A DNA stretch of 40,359 nucleotides, from assembly GCA_045634305.1 (NCBI GenBank), contig JAZQZZ010000005.1, positions 1 through 40,359 on the forward strand, written 5' to 3'. A program made the translations under genes and the position numbers. Each line of letters begins with the position of its first letter. Within the stretch, counting starts at the first letter, position 1. This document shows, in pieces, positions 7,720 to 16,106 of the stretch. The notes beneath the pieces are model-generated. The model saw only the letters and a program-made list of their open reading frames with translations, was not told the DNA's origin and did not search any database. This DNA comes from HGM04593 sp045634305. GTDB taxonomy: Bacteria; Bacteroidota; Bacteroidia; Bacteroidales; Bacteroidaceae.

Positions 7720-9159
7720 TCAATCGTTGAATTTGCTTGTAATGACCTCTATGGGTATCTCATATTCTGTGCCACCACGAAGGCGTACGCTGCTGATGCT
7801 TATGTCATGAGCAATCTTTACAATGGTTACAATATTGCTGCCGGTTGTCTGATCCTTGTTTGACTGTATTGTAGTACTTACAGGGATGAGAACTATCTTG
7901 TTCCAATCGGGGTTATCTGCAACCCAATTGCTGTTGCTCTCGATTCCCTCCTGATACTCTTTGTAGCATACCTTGATAAGGCTGGCGATGTTGTTGAAGG
8001 TGTACTCGTTAGTGCTTGATGTGAAGTTTGTAACGAACGATGTCTTGTTGTCGGCAAGTTTGTTCTTTAGGAAGAACTTGTACATGTCGCACTTTCTTAC
8101 CATCAGCAGGGTGCTGTGTGGGGTTCTTGTGTAGCCGGCAGTCTCGTTGTAGCGTGTAAATGTTATTTTTGCCGAGTTGATTGTGTCGCAACTCTCTACA
8201 ATCTCTTCAATTGGCAATGTAACCTCGGTATAAAGTCCGGCCGGGGTCTTCAAGTAAGTATGTTGTTGCTCATTTGCAAGAGGTGTGAGGTCATCATTGT
8301 CGAAATTGTTGACTTGCAGAACCTCTTTTCCTGAATAGAATGGTGCCGAGAGTGCCTGTATTGAATCGAGCTGGCCTGTGCTGCTCTTAATATAGTGCTT
8401 GAAACCGATATCCAAACGTGCACGATATATTTTGAGGACTGTGCCATCTCCCTGTGTGCATTTTACGTATACACCCTTGAAGACATCCTTTATGAACACC
8501 TCGGAATTTGCAAAGTATTGCTTGCCAATGTGGTTGCCTTCGCTGTCCTTTTCATAATATTTGCTTATGAAATTGTTTCCAATGTGGTTGGGAAGGTTAA
8601 TCTCTATGTGGCGTGAATAGTTTTCACCATTGAGGATTGTGTCGTGTAACGTGTAGTCAATGGCATTGTATGTCTTTCTGGCCAATGGCTCTTCGTCGGG
8701 GTTGTAGAATTGCTCGGGCTCAAGATTGGTGTAATAGGGTGTTCCCTCCTCTAGTGTGTAGTCAAGCGCATATACCTCGCACTGCATTGCATTGAGCGAG
8801 TCGCCATAGTAGTCTTCAAAGTATAGACGGAGTTTGGTGTATGTGGCTGAGTCGCCTACAACTCCATTCTCGGGGAAACCGTAGTCCTCGTTGCAGCCGA
8901 ACTGTGTGATGAAGCCCGAAGTGAACACTGTGCCCGATTCTTCATCGCTGTAACGGCCTAGATATACCTCGTTGGTGTTGGCGAGTATCGAGTCGTTTGC
9001 CATAATGGTTTTACTGGTGGCATGGAATGTCTTTGTCTCGGCTGTGATAATATCCTGCTCGGGGACAATGCTGCTGCCTACAGATTCGGTGCTGTCGTCG
9101 CACTGCACGAATGTGAGCAGTGTGAACATTGCCAGTGATGTATATGTCAGTCTTTTCAT
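7720..9159 (-). CDS. DUF4270 family lipoprotein
   Basis: A 479-residue exported lipoprotein of the DUF4270 family, which is common in Bacteroidetes and has no established function. The signal sequence ends in a lipobox (LLTFVQC, Cys20), followed by DDSTESVGSSIVP, typical of this family. The rest is beta-rich and has no catalytic motif I can recognise. It lies downstream of the glycogen synthase gene on the same strand, 88 bp away. From memory this pairing and the nearby panC-panD genes recur in Bacteroides genomes. The shared synteny does not by itself show a role in glycogen metabolism. Confidence 0.85.
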   Translation of the reverse strand: MKRLTYTSLAMFTLLTFVQCDDSTESVGSSIVPEQDIITAETKTFHATSKTIMANDSILANTNEVYLGRYSDEESGTVFTSGFITQFGCNEDYGFPENGVVGDSATYTKLRLYFEDYYGDSLNAMQCEVYALDYTLEEGTPYYTNLEPEQFYNPDEEPLARKTYNAIDYTLHDTILNGENYSRHIEINLPNHIGNNFISKYYEKDSEGNHIGKQYFANSEVFIKDVFKGVYVKCTQGDGTVLKIYRARLDIGFKHYIKSSTGQLDSIQALSAPFYSGKEVLQVNNFDNDDLTPLANEQQHTYLKTPAGLYTEVTLPIEEIVESCDTINSAKITFTRYNETAGYTRTPHSTLLMVRKCDMYKFFLKNKLADNKTSFVTNFTSSTNEYTFNNIASLIKVCYKEYQEGIESNSNWVADNPDWNKIVLIPVSTTIQSNKDQTTGSNIVTIVKIAHDISISSVRLRGGTEYEIPIEVITSKFND

Positions 9160-9210
9160 ATATCTTGTTAATTGTTATGAATAAAGGTTAATGGGCCGTG
9201 CATTTATCAA

Positions 9211-9238
9211 TCAAGCAATGCCTCGAGGCATTGCTTGA
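9211..9238. repeat. 28-bp perfect palindrome between the glycogen synthase and DUF4270 genes
   Basis: A perfect self-complementary sequence of 28 bp (half-site TCAAGCAATGCCTC) with no spacer, 9 nt downstream of the glycogen synthase stop codon and within the presumed operon. No clear T-tract follows on the minus strand (next is TTGATAAATG). It may be a weak terminator, an RNA-processing hairpin that sets relative expression, or a protein-binding site. Confidence 0.75.
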
Positions 9239-9246
9239 AGAATGTG

Positions 9247-10056
9247 TTATCCCATGACTTTGTCGTAGAAATCGTTGCATGCGGCTGCATACTCCTCGTC
9301 GCTGCATCGGGGCTGTACCGGTTTGCCGAGTGACTGGGCGTAGTCTATGAGTTCCTGTGGAATGTTGTCGCCGTTGATAATCACGCCGTCACAGTTCCTT
9401 ATTGCAAGTTTGGCAAGTTCAATGTTTGTCACCGGAGTCTGTATATCCTTGATGAACTCTTCCTGTTGGTCGTTATTGAAAATCTTACGGGCAAAATTAT
9501 CGGGAAAATCGTTCTTGAAATTGTCGTCGTAAAGCGAAATGACAATTTTTGAATCGCGGAACGAAGGCTCTTCGCTGTAAGAACTCTTTACATACAATGG
9601 AACGAGTGCCGAAATCCATCCGTGGCAGTGTATTACCTCGGGGCACCAGCGCAGTTTCTTCACTGTCTCAAGAACACCGCGTGCAAAGAATATTGCGCGC
9701 TCGTCATTGTCGCTGTAGTCGTTGCCGTCGGCGTCGCTTGTCATCAGGCGGTTGTGGAAGTAGTCGTCATTGTCTATGAAATAGACCTGCATGCGGGCAG
9801 CCTGCAACGATGCCACCTTTATGATGAGTGGATGGTCTGTATCGTCAATGATAAGGTTCATGCCCGACAGACGTATTACCTCGTGCAACTGGTTGCGTCT
9901 CTCGTTTATATTGCCCCATTTCGGGGTGAAAATCCTGATTTCCTTACCCATGTCCTGTGTCGCCTGTGGCAGATTGCGGCCAATTGCCGACATTGTAGAC
10001 TCCGGGACAAATGGTGTTATTTCCTGAGAAATGAATAATATTTTGTTTGCTTCCAT
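9247..10056 (-). CDS. Glycogen/starch synthase, GT5 N-terminal domain protein
   Basis: A 269-residue protein matching only the N-terminal (starch synthase catalytic, GT5) half of glycogen synthase: MEANKILFISQEITPFVPES at the start, a domain with VIHCHGWISALVPLYVK, and a closing region with CDGVIINGDNIP. A complete GT5 enzyme has about 480 residues, with the ADP-glucose-binding half at the C-terminus; that half is absent here. From memory, short versions of this kind occur in other Bacteroidales, so this is probably a family form rather than a fresh truncation. I chose the ATG at 10056 over one at 10119, because the longer form would begin upstream of the promoter. Confidence 0.82.
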   Translation of the reverse strand: MEANKILFISQEITPFVPESTMSAIGRNLPQATQDMGKEIRIFTPKWGNINERRNQLHEVIRLSGMNLIIDDTDHPLIIKVASLQAARMQVYFIDNDDYFHNRLMTSDADGNDYSDNDERAIFFARGVLETVKKLRWCPEVIHCHGWISALVPLYVKSSYSEEPSFRDSKIVISLYDDNFKNDFPDNFARKIFNNDQQEEFIKDIQTPVTNIELAKLAIRNCDGVIINGDNIPQELIDYAQSLGKPVQPRCSDEEYAAACNDFYDKVMG

Positions 10057-10063
10057 CTTTAAT

Positions 10064-10120
10064 AAATCACGATGTAGTTCGTGATTTGCAAATTTACTAA
10101 AAAAATGCCAAACTGGCAAG
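10064..10120 (-). promoter_or_regulatory. Glycogen synthase promoter with overlapping palindromic operator candidate
   Basis: On the minus strand, CTTG (10117-10120), a 20-nt spacer and TAAATTTG (10089-10096) form a good Bacteroidetes promoter. Directly downstream, AAATCACG (10064-10071) and CGTGATTT (10080-10087) form a perfect inverted repeat over the predicted start site. That position suits a repressor site or a 5'-UTR hairpin. Confidence 0.6.
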
Positions 10121-10289
10121 TTGAAAGCCCGCTTTTAATGCTTTTTGTGACAAATCGTAACTGTTTTAATGCTGTTTTGTACTTTGTTTTGCTGTTTGTG
10201 TGTATAAAATGATGTCGTGGGTGTTCTCTTTCTTGGCATTGGTGTGGAATATTTTTATTTTATTATTTCTTTTTGTGCTTAATTGTTTG

Positions 10290-10297
10290 TTACTTTG
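10290..10297 (+). promoter_or_regulatory. Candidate -7 element of panC-panD
   Basis: TTACTTTG followed by C matches TAnnTTTG with one mismatch, 51 nt upstream of the panC ATG. No well-spaced -33 TTTG is evident, so the call is tentative. Confidence 0.4.
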
Positions 10298-10347
10298 CAG
10301 TCGCAAATGAAAAACAGGTTTCATAAATCATAAAAATCATTGGAAAA

Positions 10348-11199
10348 ATGAAGGTTGTCAGTACTATATCGGAGTTGAAGAGTCTTCTTGATGGCTTTCG
10401 TGCAGAGGGGAAAAGTATTGGTTTTGTTCCAACGATGGGAGCGCTGCACAATGGTCATGCTTCACTTGTCGAGCGTTCGGTTAGCGAGAATGATGTTACG
10501 GTGGTGAGCGTGTTTGTGAATCCCACACAGTTCAATGACAAGAACGACCTTAAGAACTATCCGCGCACACTCGATGCCGATTGTGCTTTGCTTGAGCGTG
10601 TGGGTGCTGCAGTGGTTTTTGCCCCCACTGTAGAGGAAATGTATCCAACCGAGGATACGCGCCAATTCTCTTTTGCTCCGCTTGACACTGTGATGGAGGG
10701 GGCTTGTCGCCCGGGACATTTCAATGGTGTCGCACAAATTGTGAGCAAACTTTTCTACGCGGTTGAACCTCGCAGGGCATATTTCGGTGAAAAAGATTTC
10801 CAGCAGCTTGCCATTATACGCGAAATGGTGCGTCAGCTTGCATTCAATATTGAGATTGTGGGTTGCCCCATTGTACGTGAGGAGGATGGGCTTGCAATGA
10901 GCAGCCGTAATACTTTGTTGTCCGAGGATGAACGTGAACTTGCCCTCACAATATCAAGCACTCTTTTTGCCAGCGCTGATTTTGCACAGGTGAACTCTCT
11001 TGCCGCAACAAAGGCTTTTGTGGAGGATATGATAAACGATACCGAGGGGCTTGAACTGGAGTACTATCAGATTGTCGACGGCAACACGTTGCAGGAAATT
11101 GAGGAGTGGGGCGATAGTGATTACGTGGTCGGTTGCATAGCATTGTTCTGCGGAAATGTAAGATTGATTGACAATATAAAATATAAGGAGGTAAAGTGA
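10348..11199 (+). CDS. panC: Pantothenate synthetase
   Basis: Pantoate-beta-alanine ligase, the final step of pantothenate (vitamin B5) synthesis, condensing pantoate with beta-alanine using ATP. The 283-residue protein has the HIGH-like ATP-binding motif in VPTMGALHNGHASLV, VSVFVNPTQFN, the FFGEKD-type loop as YFGEKDFQQL, and MSSRN near the C-terminal third, all characteristic. The length is normal. The stop codon is one base before the panD ATG, so the two genes form an operon in which PanD supplies the beta-alanine used by PanC. Confidence 0.96.
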   Translation: MKVVSTISELKSLLDGFRAEGKSIGFVPTMGALHNGHASLVERSVSENDVTVVSVFVNPTQFNDKNDLKNYPRTLDADCALLERVGAAVVFAPTVEEMYPTEDTRQFSFAPLDTVMEGACRPGHFNGVAQIVSKLFYAVEPRRAYFGEKDFQQLAIIREMVRQLAFNIEIVGCPIVREEDGLAMSSRNTLLSEDERELALTISSTLFASADFAQVNSLAATKAFVEDMINDTEGLELEYYQIVDGNTLQEIEEWGDSDYVVGCIALFCGNVRLIDNIKYKEVK

Positions 11200-11200
11200 G

Positions 11201-11545
11201 ATGTTGCTTCAAATGCTAAAATCAAAAATCCATTGCGCTACAGTTACCGAGGCGAATCTGCATTATATGGGCAGCATAACCATTGATGAGGCTTTGATGG
11301 AGGCAGTGGGGTTGCTCGAAGGTGAGCAGGTACATGTTGTAAACAATAGCAATGGCGAGCGCATTGTTACATATACTATAAAAGGCGAGCGTGGCTCGGG
11401 TGTCATTTGTCTGAACGGTGCAGCTGCGCATAAATTCCAGCCTGGCGACGTGGCCATCATTATGGCATATGCAACGATGACGCCCGAAGAGGCTGCTGTA
11501 TTCAAACCGAAAGTTATAATCCCGGACCGCCATAACAGGATATGA
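11201..11545 (+). CDS. panD: Aspartate 1-decarboxylase
   Basis: Pyruvoyl-dependent decarboxylase making beta-alanine from aspartate. The 114-residue proenzyme retains the self-cleavage site Gly24-Ser25 (HYMGSITID); Ser25 becomes the pyruvoyl cofactor. Lys9 (MLKSKIH) and the later NGAAAH segment also match the family. It is immediately downstream of panC (1-bp gap) and ends in a strong bidirectional terminator. Confidence 0.96.
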   Translation: MLLQMLKSKIHCATVTEANLHYMGSITIDEALMEAVGLLEGEQVHVVNNSNGERIVTYTIKGERGSGVICLNGAAAHKFQPGDVAIIMAYATMTPEEAAVFKPKVIIPDRHNRI

Positions 11546-11596
11546 TATACAAAAAAGATGAACCTCGCGCGTGTGAGGTTCATCTTTTTTGTATAT
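11545..11596. terminator. Bidirectional terminator between panD and the biotin carrier gene
   Basis: Perfect 22-bp stem (11545-11566 with 11575-11596) with an 8-nt loop. It has a GC core flanked by AAAAAA/TTTTTT, so it serves both convergent transcription units. Confidence 0.95.
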
Positions 11597-11607
11597 GTTA
11601 CTTTCCG

Positions 11608-12042
11608 TTACTCAAGCACTACAAGTACTGCACCGTCGGCAACTGTGTCGCCCTTGGCAACCTGTATTGCAGTGACTTTTCCGTCGCGGTCGGTGTTTAT
11701 GTTGTTCTCCATCTTCATAGCCTCAAGTACCACAACCGTCTGCCCTTTTGTTACGGTATCGCCTACGTTGACCTTGACGTCAATGATGACACCGGGAAGC
11801 GGTGTCTTGATGCTGTGTCCGCCGGCGGGTGCGGTTGATGCGGCCGGTTTGGGTTGTGTGGTGGCGGTGGCGGGCTTTGCTGCTACGGGCTGCACTTTGA
11901 CAACCGGCTTCTCTTCAACGGGCTTTTCCCATTCTACGGCATATTCTGCGCCATTCACGGTTACCTTTGCTGCTGTGTCACAAACTTCGTTTATGCAAAC
12001 GGCATATTCGTTGCCGTTGATTCTGTATTTATACTCTTTCAT
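11608..12042 (-). CDS. Biotin carboxyl carrier subunit of methylmalonyl-CoA decarboxylase/acyl-CoA carboxylase
   Basis: A 144-residue biotinyl carrier protein. The C-terminal biotinyl domain (about 75-144) has the biotinylation motif EAMKMEN with Lys110 as the modified residue. A Pro/Ala-rich flexible linker (about 41-75) joins it to a short N-terminal beta domain. It shuttles the carboxyl group between the carboxyltransferase encoded upstream and a partner subunit. The start at 12042 (MKEYKYRINGNEY) is preferred over an in-frame ATG at 12069, which would overlap the preceding 49-residue gene. It is the last gene of the methylmalonyl-CoA operon here; no OadB/MmdB membrane subunit follows. Confidence 0.88.
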   Translation of the reverse strand: MKEYKYRINGNEYAVCINEVCDTAAKVTVNGAEYAVEWEKPVEEKPVVKVQPVAAKPATATTQPKPAASTAPAGGHSIKTPLPGVIIDVKVNVGDTVTKGQTVVVLEAMKMENNINTDRDGKVTAIQVAKGDTVADGAVLVVLE

Positions 12043-12047
12043 GGTCT

Positions 12048-12197
12048 TTACTTGTTTAGGTTGTTCCAATGCTTGTTTGTATATGTTATTGTGAGCACGC
12101 CACTCTCATTGTCGTGAACGTTGTCGCCCATATATGCTGCCAATGCCATTGAAATGGCCGCTACTACAGCACCGTCAATATTCTTGTTTTCTTCCAT
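12048..12197 (-). CDS. Small epsilon-like (MmdE/OadG C-terminal) subunit of the decarboxylase
   Basis: A 49-residue protein beginning MEENKNIDGAVVAAISMALA. It fits tightly between the carboxyltransferase (11-bp gap) and biotin carrier (5-bp gap) genes. The DGAVVAAISMALAAYMG helix followed by ESGVLTITYT and a Trp-Asn tail resembles the C-terminal segment of OadG/MmdD gamma/delta subunits and the stand-alone epsilon subunit MmdE of Veillonella methylmalonyl-CoA decarboxylase. No membrane helix of the OadG type is present. I infer that it links carboxyltransferase to biotin carrier; the homology is from motif memory. Confidence 0.7.
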   Translation of the reverse strand: MEENKNIDGAVVAAISMALAAYMGDNVHDNESGVLTITYTNKHWNNLNK

Positions 12198-12208
12198 AGT
12201 ACTACTGT

Positions 12209-13762
12209 TTATAGTGGAATGTTTCCATGTTTCTTCTTTGGCAGGTCCTGACGCTTGCTCTCGAGCTGTGCAAGTGCGCGTATCACACGGAAACGTGTGT
12301 TGCGTGGTTCAATCACGTCGTCAATATAACCATACTTTGCAGCTTGGTAAGGGTTGGCAAACAGGCGGTTGTACTCTGCCTCCTTTTCGGCAATGAAAGC
12401 CTTGGGGTCTTCGGCCTCTTTTGCCTCTTTTGCATACAGGACCTCGGCTGCACCTGAAGCACCCATCACTGCAATCTCGGCACTTGGCCAAGCATAATTG
12501 AGGTCGGCACGCAACTGTTTGCAGGCCATTACGATGTGTGAACCTCCATAGGACTTGCGCAAGGTCACAGTCACTTTGGGTACGGTGGCTTCGCCGAATG
12601 CGTATAGCAGTTTTGCACCATGCAGAATCACGGCGCTGTACTCCTGTGCAGTACCAGGCAAGAAACCGGGGACATCCACAAGTGTCACAAGCGGTATGTT
12701 GAATGCATCGCAGAAGCGGACAAAACGTGCACCCTTGCGCGATGAGTTGCAGTCGAGCACGCCTGCATATTTGCATGGCTGATTAGCCACGATACCTACC
12801 GACTTGCCGTTCATGCGCGCAAAACCAACAATTATGTTCTGTGCATAGTCGCGGTGTACTTCAAGGAATTCACCATTGTCGACAATCTCGGCAATCACGC
12901 GGTACATATCGTATGCCTGGTTAGGGTTGTCGGGGATTATGGTGTTCAGCACATCGCTAGTGCGGTTAATCGGGTCGCTGCAAGGCACCTCGGGTACGCT
13001 CTCCATATTGTTTTGCGGAATGTAGCTCATCAACTTGCGGATGAGTGCAAGTCCTTCCTCCTCGGTCTGGGCTGTGAAGTGTGTCACGCCCGATTTGCTT
13101 GCATGTACGCTGGCGCCACCAAGTTCCTCTTGTGTCACCACTTCGCCAAGCACGGTCTTTACAACCTTAGGACCTGTGAGGAACATGTATGCCGTGCCTT
13201 CCATCATTATGGTGAAGTCTGTGAGGGCGGGCGAGTATACAGCACCGCCGGCGCATGGACCGAAGATGCCCGAAATCTGCGGGATTACACCCGATGCCAT
13301 GATGTTGCGCTGGAAAATCTCGGCATAACCGGCAAGGGCATTTATTCCTTCCTGAATGCGTGCACCGCCGCTGTCGTTGATGCCTATGACTGGCGCTCCT
13401 ACCTTCATGGCCATATCCATGACCTTGCATATTTTCTGTGCCATTGTCTCGCTTAGCGAACCGCCGGTCACTGTGAAGTCCTGTGCAAAGACGTATACAA
13501 GACGCCCTTCTATGGTTCCGCTACCAACGACGACTCCGTCACCAAGATACTGTTTCTTTTCTTGTCCGAAGTTTGTACACCTGTGTGTGACAAACATATC
13601 CATCTCTTCAAAACTGCCTTTGTCGAGCAACATGTCAATACGTTCGCGGGCAGTGTACTTGCCACGCTCGTGCTGTTTCTCAATGGCTTTTTCCCCGCCG
13701 CCCAAACGTGCCTTTGCACGCATAGCTACCAGCTCTTTGATTTTTTCAAATTGCTTGCTCAT
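12209..13762 (-). CDS. mmdA: Methylmalonyl-CoA decarboxylase alpha/propionyl-CoA carboxylase beta (carboxyltransferase)
   Basis: A 517-residue acyl-CoA carboxyltransferase that moves a carboxyl group between methylmalonyl-/propionyl-CoA and biotin in the succinate-propionate pathway. Both crotonase-like halves carry their oxyanion-hole motifs: INDSGGARIQEG and GPCAGGAVYSPA in the N-half, and VDVPGFLPGTAQEY in the C-half. The start at 13762 (MSKQFEKIKELVAMRAKA) gives the family's usual N-terminus; longer in-frame extensions overlap the epimerase gene. With the epimerase upstream and the small subunit and biotin carrier downstream, but no biotin carboxylase, the decarboxylase (MmdA) role is favoured over PccB. 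Confidence 0.92.
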   Translation of the reverse strand: MSKQFEKIKELVAMRAKARLGGGEKAIEKQHERGKYTARERIDMLLDKGSFEEMDMFVTHRCTNFGQEKKQYLGDGVVVGSGTIEGRLVYVFAQDFTVTGGSLSETMAQKICKVMDMAMKVGAPVIGINDSGGARIQEGINALAGYAEIFQRNIMASGVIPQISGIFGPCAGGAVYSPALTDFTIMMEGTAYMFLTGPKVVKTVLGEVVTQEELGGASVHASKSGVTHFTAQTEEEGLALIRKLMSYIPQNNMESVPEVPCSDPINRTSDVLNTIIPDNPNQAYDMYRVIAEIVDNGEFLEVHRDYAQNIIVGFARMNGKSVGIVANQPCKYAGVLDCNSSRKGARFVRFCDAFNIPLVTLVDVPGFLPGTAQEYSAVILHGAKLLYAFGEATVPKVTVTLRKSYGGSHIVMACKQLRADLNYAWPSAEIAVMGASGAAEVLYAKEAKEAEDPKAFIAEKEAEYNRLFANPYQAAKYGYIDDVIEPRNTRFRVIRALAQLESKRQDLPKKKHGNIPL

Positions 13763-13799
13763 GATATTTTGTTTAGTGATTTTTTCTATGATTGTTATT

Positions 13800-14204
13800 C
13801 TATTCCTCGCAAAGTTCGGTGAGTACTCCCTGCGTCGATTTCGGGTGCAGGAAGGCAATATGTAATCCTTCAGCACCGTTGCGTGGCTCTTTGTCTATCG
13901 TGCGTATCCCCTTCTTTGTGCATTCGTCAAGAGCGTTTGCCACACCATCCTCAACCTTGTATGCAATGTGGTGTATTCCCTCGCCACGGTTCTCGATGAA
14001 TTTTGCTATTGTACTGTCGGGCGATGTCGCCTCAAGGAGTTCAATTTTTGTATCGCCTACCTTGAGAAAGGCTGTTCTCACCTTCTGGTCTTCAACAGTT
14101 TCGATGTTGTAGCATTCGAAACCCAAAACCTGTTCGTAGTAGGGCAGTGCTTCTTCAATGCTTTTTACTGCGATGCCCAAATGCTCGATTCGTGAAATCT
14201 TCAT
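13800..14204 (-). CDS. mce: Methylmalonyl-CoA epimerase
   Basis: Interconverts (R)- and (S)-methylmalonyl-CoA between methylmalonyl-CoA mutase and the decarboxylase. The 134-residue glyoxalase/VOC-fold protein shows the metal-ligand pattern: IEHLGIAVKS near the N-terminus (His), IELLEATSPDS, GIHHIAYKVED (His) and LTELCEE at the C-terminal end (Glu). It is the first gene of a leftward operon, followed 37 bp later by the carboxyltransferase. The start ATG at 14204 is unambiguous. Confidence 0.94.
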   Translation of the reverse strand: MKISRIEHLGIAVKSIEEALPYYEQVLGFECYNIETVEDQKVRTAFLKVGDTKIELLEATSPDSTIAKFIENRGEGIHHIAYKVEDGVANALDECTKKGIRTIDKEPRNGAEGLHIAFLHPKSTQGVLTELCEE

Positions 14205-14275
14205 AATGCGATGTTTTTCGTTTTTCTCATAACGCCCTGCGGCGCATTTTCAATTCTCGCTATTGCGAAGATACA

Positions 14276-14306
14276 ACTTAAAAACGGAAATGCAATAGTT
14301 TGCATC
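14276..14306 (-). promoter_or_regulatory. Promoter of the methylmalonyl-CoA operon
   Basis: On the minus strand, ATTG (14303-14306), a 19-nt spacer and TATCTTCG (14276-14283) match the Bacteroidetes promoter with one mismatch per box, about 70 nt upstream of the epimerase ATG. Confidence 0.5.
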
Positions 14307-14370
14307 TCTTTTTTCGGATATGTGCCTACAGCTGTTGGGTGGTGATGACAGTGATACTGTTGTGTATAAA

Positions 14371-14403
14371 CGAACAATCTCCCCAAATTGGGGAGATTGT
14401 TCG
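14371..14403 (-). terminator. Hairpin terminator after the RNase G gene
   Basis: A perfect inverted repeat (16-bp arms around a single A; the core is CTCCCCAA/TTGGGGAG) 36 nt after the RNase G stop codon on the minus strand, followed there by TTTATACA. Confidence 0.8.
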
Positions 14404-14438
14404 TGAAGAGGCTTGCACCTCCTGGGTCCTTGTTTCAA

Positions 14439-16043
14439 TTACTTGATGTCGGTCGTCTCTTTCATATCAACCTCGTTGCCTTTCCTGTCATAGAAATGGT
14501 ATTCAAGATATGTCAACTTCTGGTCGGGTACGACTCTGATTCCAAATCCGTATCTCATCTGCCATTTGCGGTAGAGCGAGATGAAGCCTTTCTTTACGAA
14601 GGCATCGATATACGGATGCACATGTAATTTAAATCGCTTTATACCTATGGTCTTTACCAAGGTCTCTATTTTACTCTCAAGTGTCTCGGTAAACAGTACC
14701 GATGGCTGTATCTTGCCTTTTCCGTGGCAAACGGGACAGCATTCTTCAACCTGCAGTGATGTTGCCGGGCGGACTCTCTGACGTGTTATCTGCATCAGGC
14801 CGAACTTGCTCAGCGGCAGAATGTTGTGCTTGGCCCTGTCGCGGCTCATATTCTCCGTCATTCTCTCATATACCTTCTGACGGTTTTCGGCTTTGTCCAT
14901 GTCAATAAAGTCGACCACAATAATTCCGCCCATGTCGCGCAGACGCAGCTGTCGCGCAAGTTCGTCGGCGGCTCCCAGGTTTACCTCGAGCGCATTTTCC
15001 TCTTGATTGCTTGCGTTGTTGCGTGCTCTGTTGCCGCTGTTAACATCAACTACATGCAATGCCTCGGTGTGCTCGATGACCAGGTATGCTCCGCTCTTGA
15101 ACGAAACGATTTTGCCAAATGAGGATTTAATTTGTTTCGTTATTCCGAAGTGGTCGAAAATGGGCAACTCTCCGCGGTAGAGCTTTATTATGTTCACGCT
15201 TTCGGGTGCTATTACCGAAACGTAGTCTCTGATGCGCTTGTAAACCTCAATGTCGTTGACGTGTATGCTTTCGTACGACGGGTTGAACAGGTCGCGGAGC
15301 AGTGCGAGGGTCCTGTCCGACTCCTCATGCACCATTGTCGGTGGTTTGGTGCTTTTCTGCACCTTGCCCACGAGTGATTCCCAGTTGTTTACCAGTGAAC
15401 GCAGTTCGCTGTCAAGTTCAACAACCTTCTTGCCTTCTGCGGCAGTGCGTACAATTATGCCGAAATTCTTTGGCTTGATGCTTTGCATCAGCTGTTTGAG
15501 GCGTGTACGCTCCTCGGGGGACTTGATTTTTGACGATACGGATACCTTGTCCTCAAACGGTATCAGTATCATGAAACGTCCTGCAAAGGAGAGCTCGCAA
15601 GTGAGTCTCGGTCCTTTTGTATTGATGGGCTCCTTGGTAATCTGTACCAGGATCTCCTGCCCGGTCTGCAGCGCTTCGCTGATGTTGCCTTCCTTTTTCT
15701 TTTCGGGCATTATTGATGCCTTGGCAATTGGAAAGCTTTTTTTCCGGTCGCTTGTAATTTGTTTCAGATACTTCTGAAGAGAGTAAAATTGCGCGCCTAA
15801 ATCAGTATAGTGCAGGAAAGCTTCCTTTTCTGAACCGACATCCACAAAGCAGGCATTCAGTCCGGGCATTATTTTCTTTACGCGCCCATGGTAGATGTTG
15901 CCCACTGAAAATGTTTCTGTCTGTTCCTCCTTCTGGAATTCAACCAGTTGCTTCTCTTCGGTGATGGCAATTGATACCTCCTGGGAGTGAACATCGACAA
16001 TTAGTTCGCTTGTCACAATACTGTTATTTTTTTTGTTTTGCAC
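14439..16043 (-). CDS. rng: Ribonuclease E/G family endoribonuclease (RNase G)
   Basis: Endoribonuclease for rRNA maturation and mRNA decay. The 534-residue protein has an S1 RNA-binding domain (GNIYHGRVKKIMPGLNACFVDVG, about 48-70), the RNase E/G catalytic core with the metal-binding aspartates of GGIIVVDFIDMD, and the zinc-link cysteines CCPVCHGKGK. It lacks the long C-terminal scaffold of RNase E, as expected for RNase G. There is no ATG: both candidate starts are GTG, at 16043 or at 16016 (MTSELIVDVH, which resembles relatives better). It follows HU and the 29-residue ribosomal peptide, with an attenuator-like hairpin in between. Confidence 0.93.
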   Translation of the reverse strand: MQNKKNNSIVTSELIVDVHSQEVSIAITEEKQLVEFQKEEQTETFSVGNIYHGRVKKIMPGLNACFVDVGSEKEAFLHYTDLGAQFYSLQKYLKQITSDRKKSFPIAKASIMPEKKKEGNISEALQTGQEILVQITKEPINTKGPRLTCELSFAGRFMILIPFEDKVSVSSKIKSPEERTRLKQLMQSIKPKNFGIIVRTAAEGKKVVELDSELRSLVNNWESLVGKVQKSTKPPTMVHEESDRTLALLRDLFNPSYESIHVNDIEVYKRIRDYVSVIAPESVNIIKLYRGELPIFDHFGITKQIKSSFGKIVSFKSGAYLVIEHTEALHVVDVNSGNRARNNASNQEENALEVNLGAADELARQLRLRDMGGIIVVDFIDMDKAENRQKVYERMTENMSRDRAKHNILPLSKFGLMQITRQRVRPATSLQVEECCPVCHGKGKIQPSVLFTETLESKIETLVKTIGIKRFKLHVHPYIDAFVKKGFISLYRKWQMRYGFGIRVVPDQKLTYLEYHFYDRKGNEVDMKETTDIK

Positions 16044-16106
16044 CTCTTTTACTTCAAGGCGAGCTGCTTTGCCTTGTATCAGTGTGCCGTTGCACGGCCT
16101 TTAAAA

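Noticed and set aside
9247..10056. Glycogen synthase considered a broken pseudogene because only the N-terminal half is present
   Set aside because: The frame is clean with its own start, promoter and stop, and short GT5-only forms are, to my memory, normal in Bacteroidales.
12854..13456. 200-codon open frame antisense to the carboxyltransferase gene
   Set aside because: A mirror of a conserved coding region, with His/Cys-rich, non-protein-like composition.
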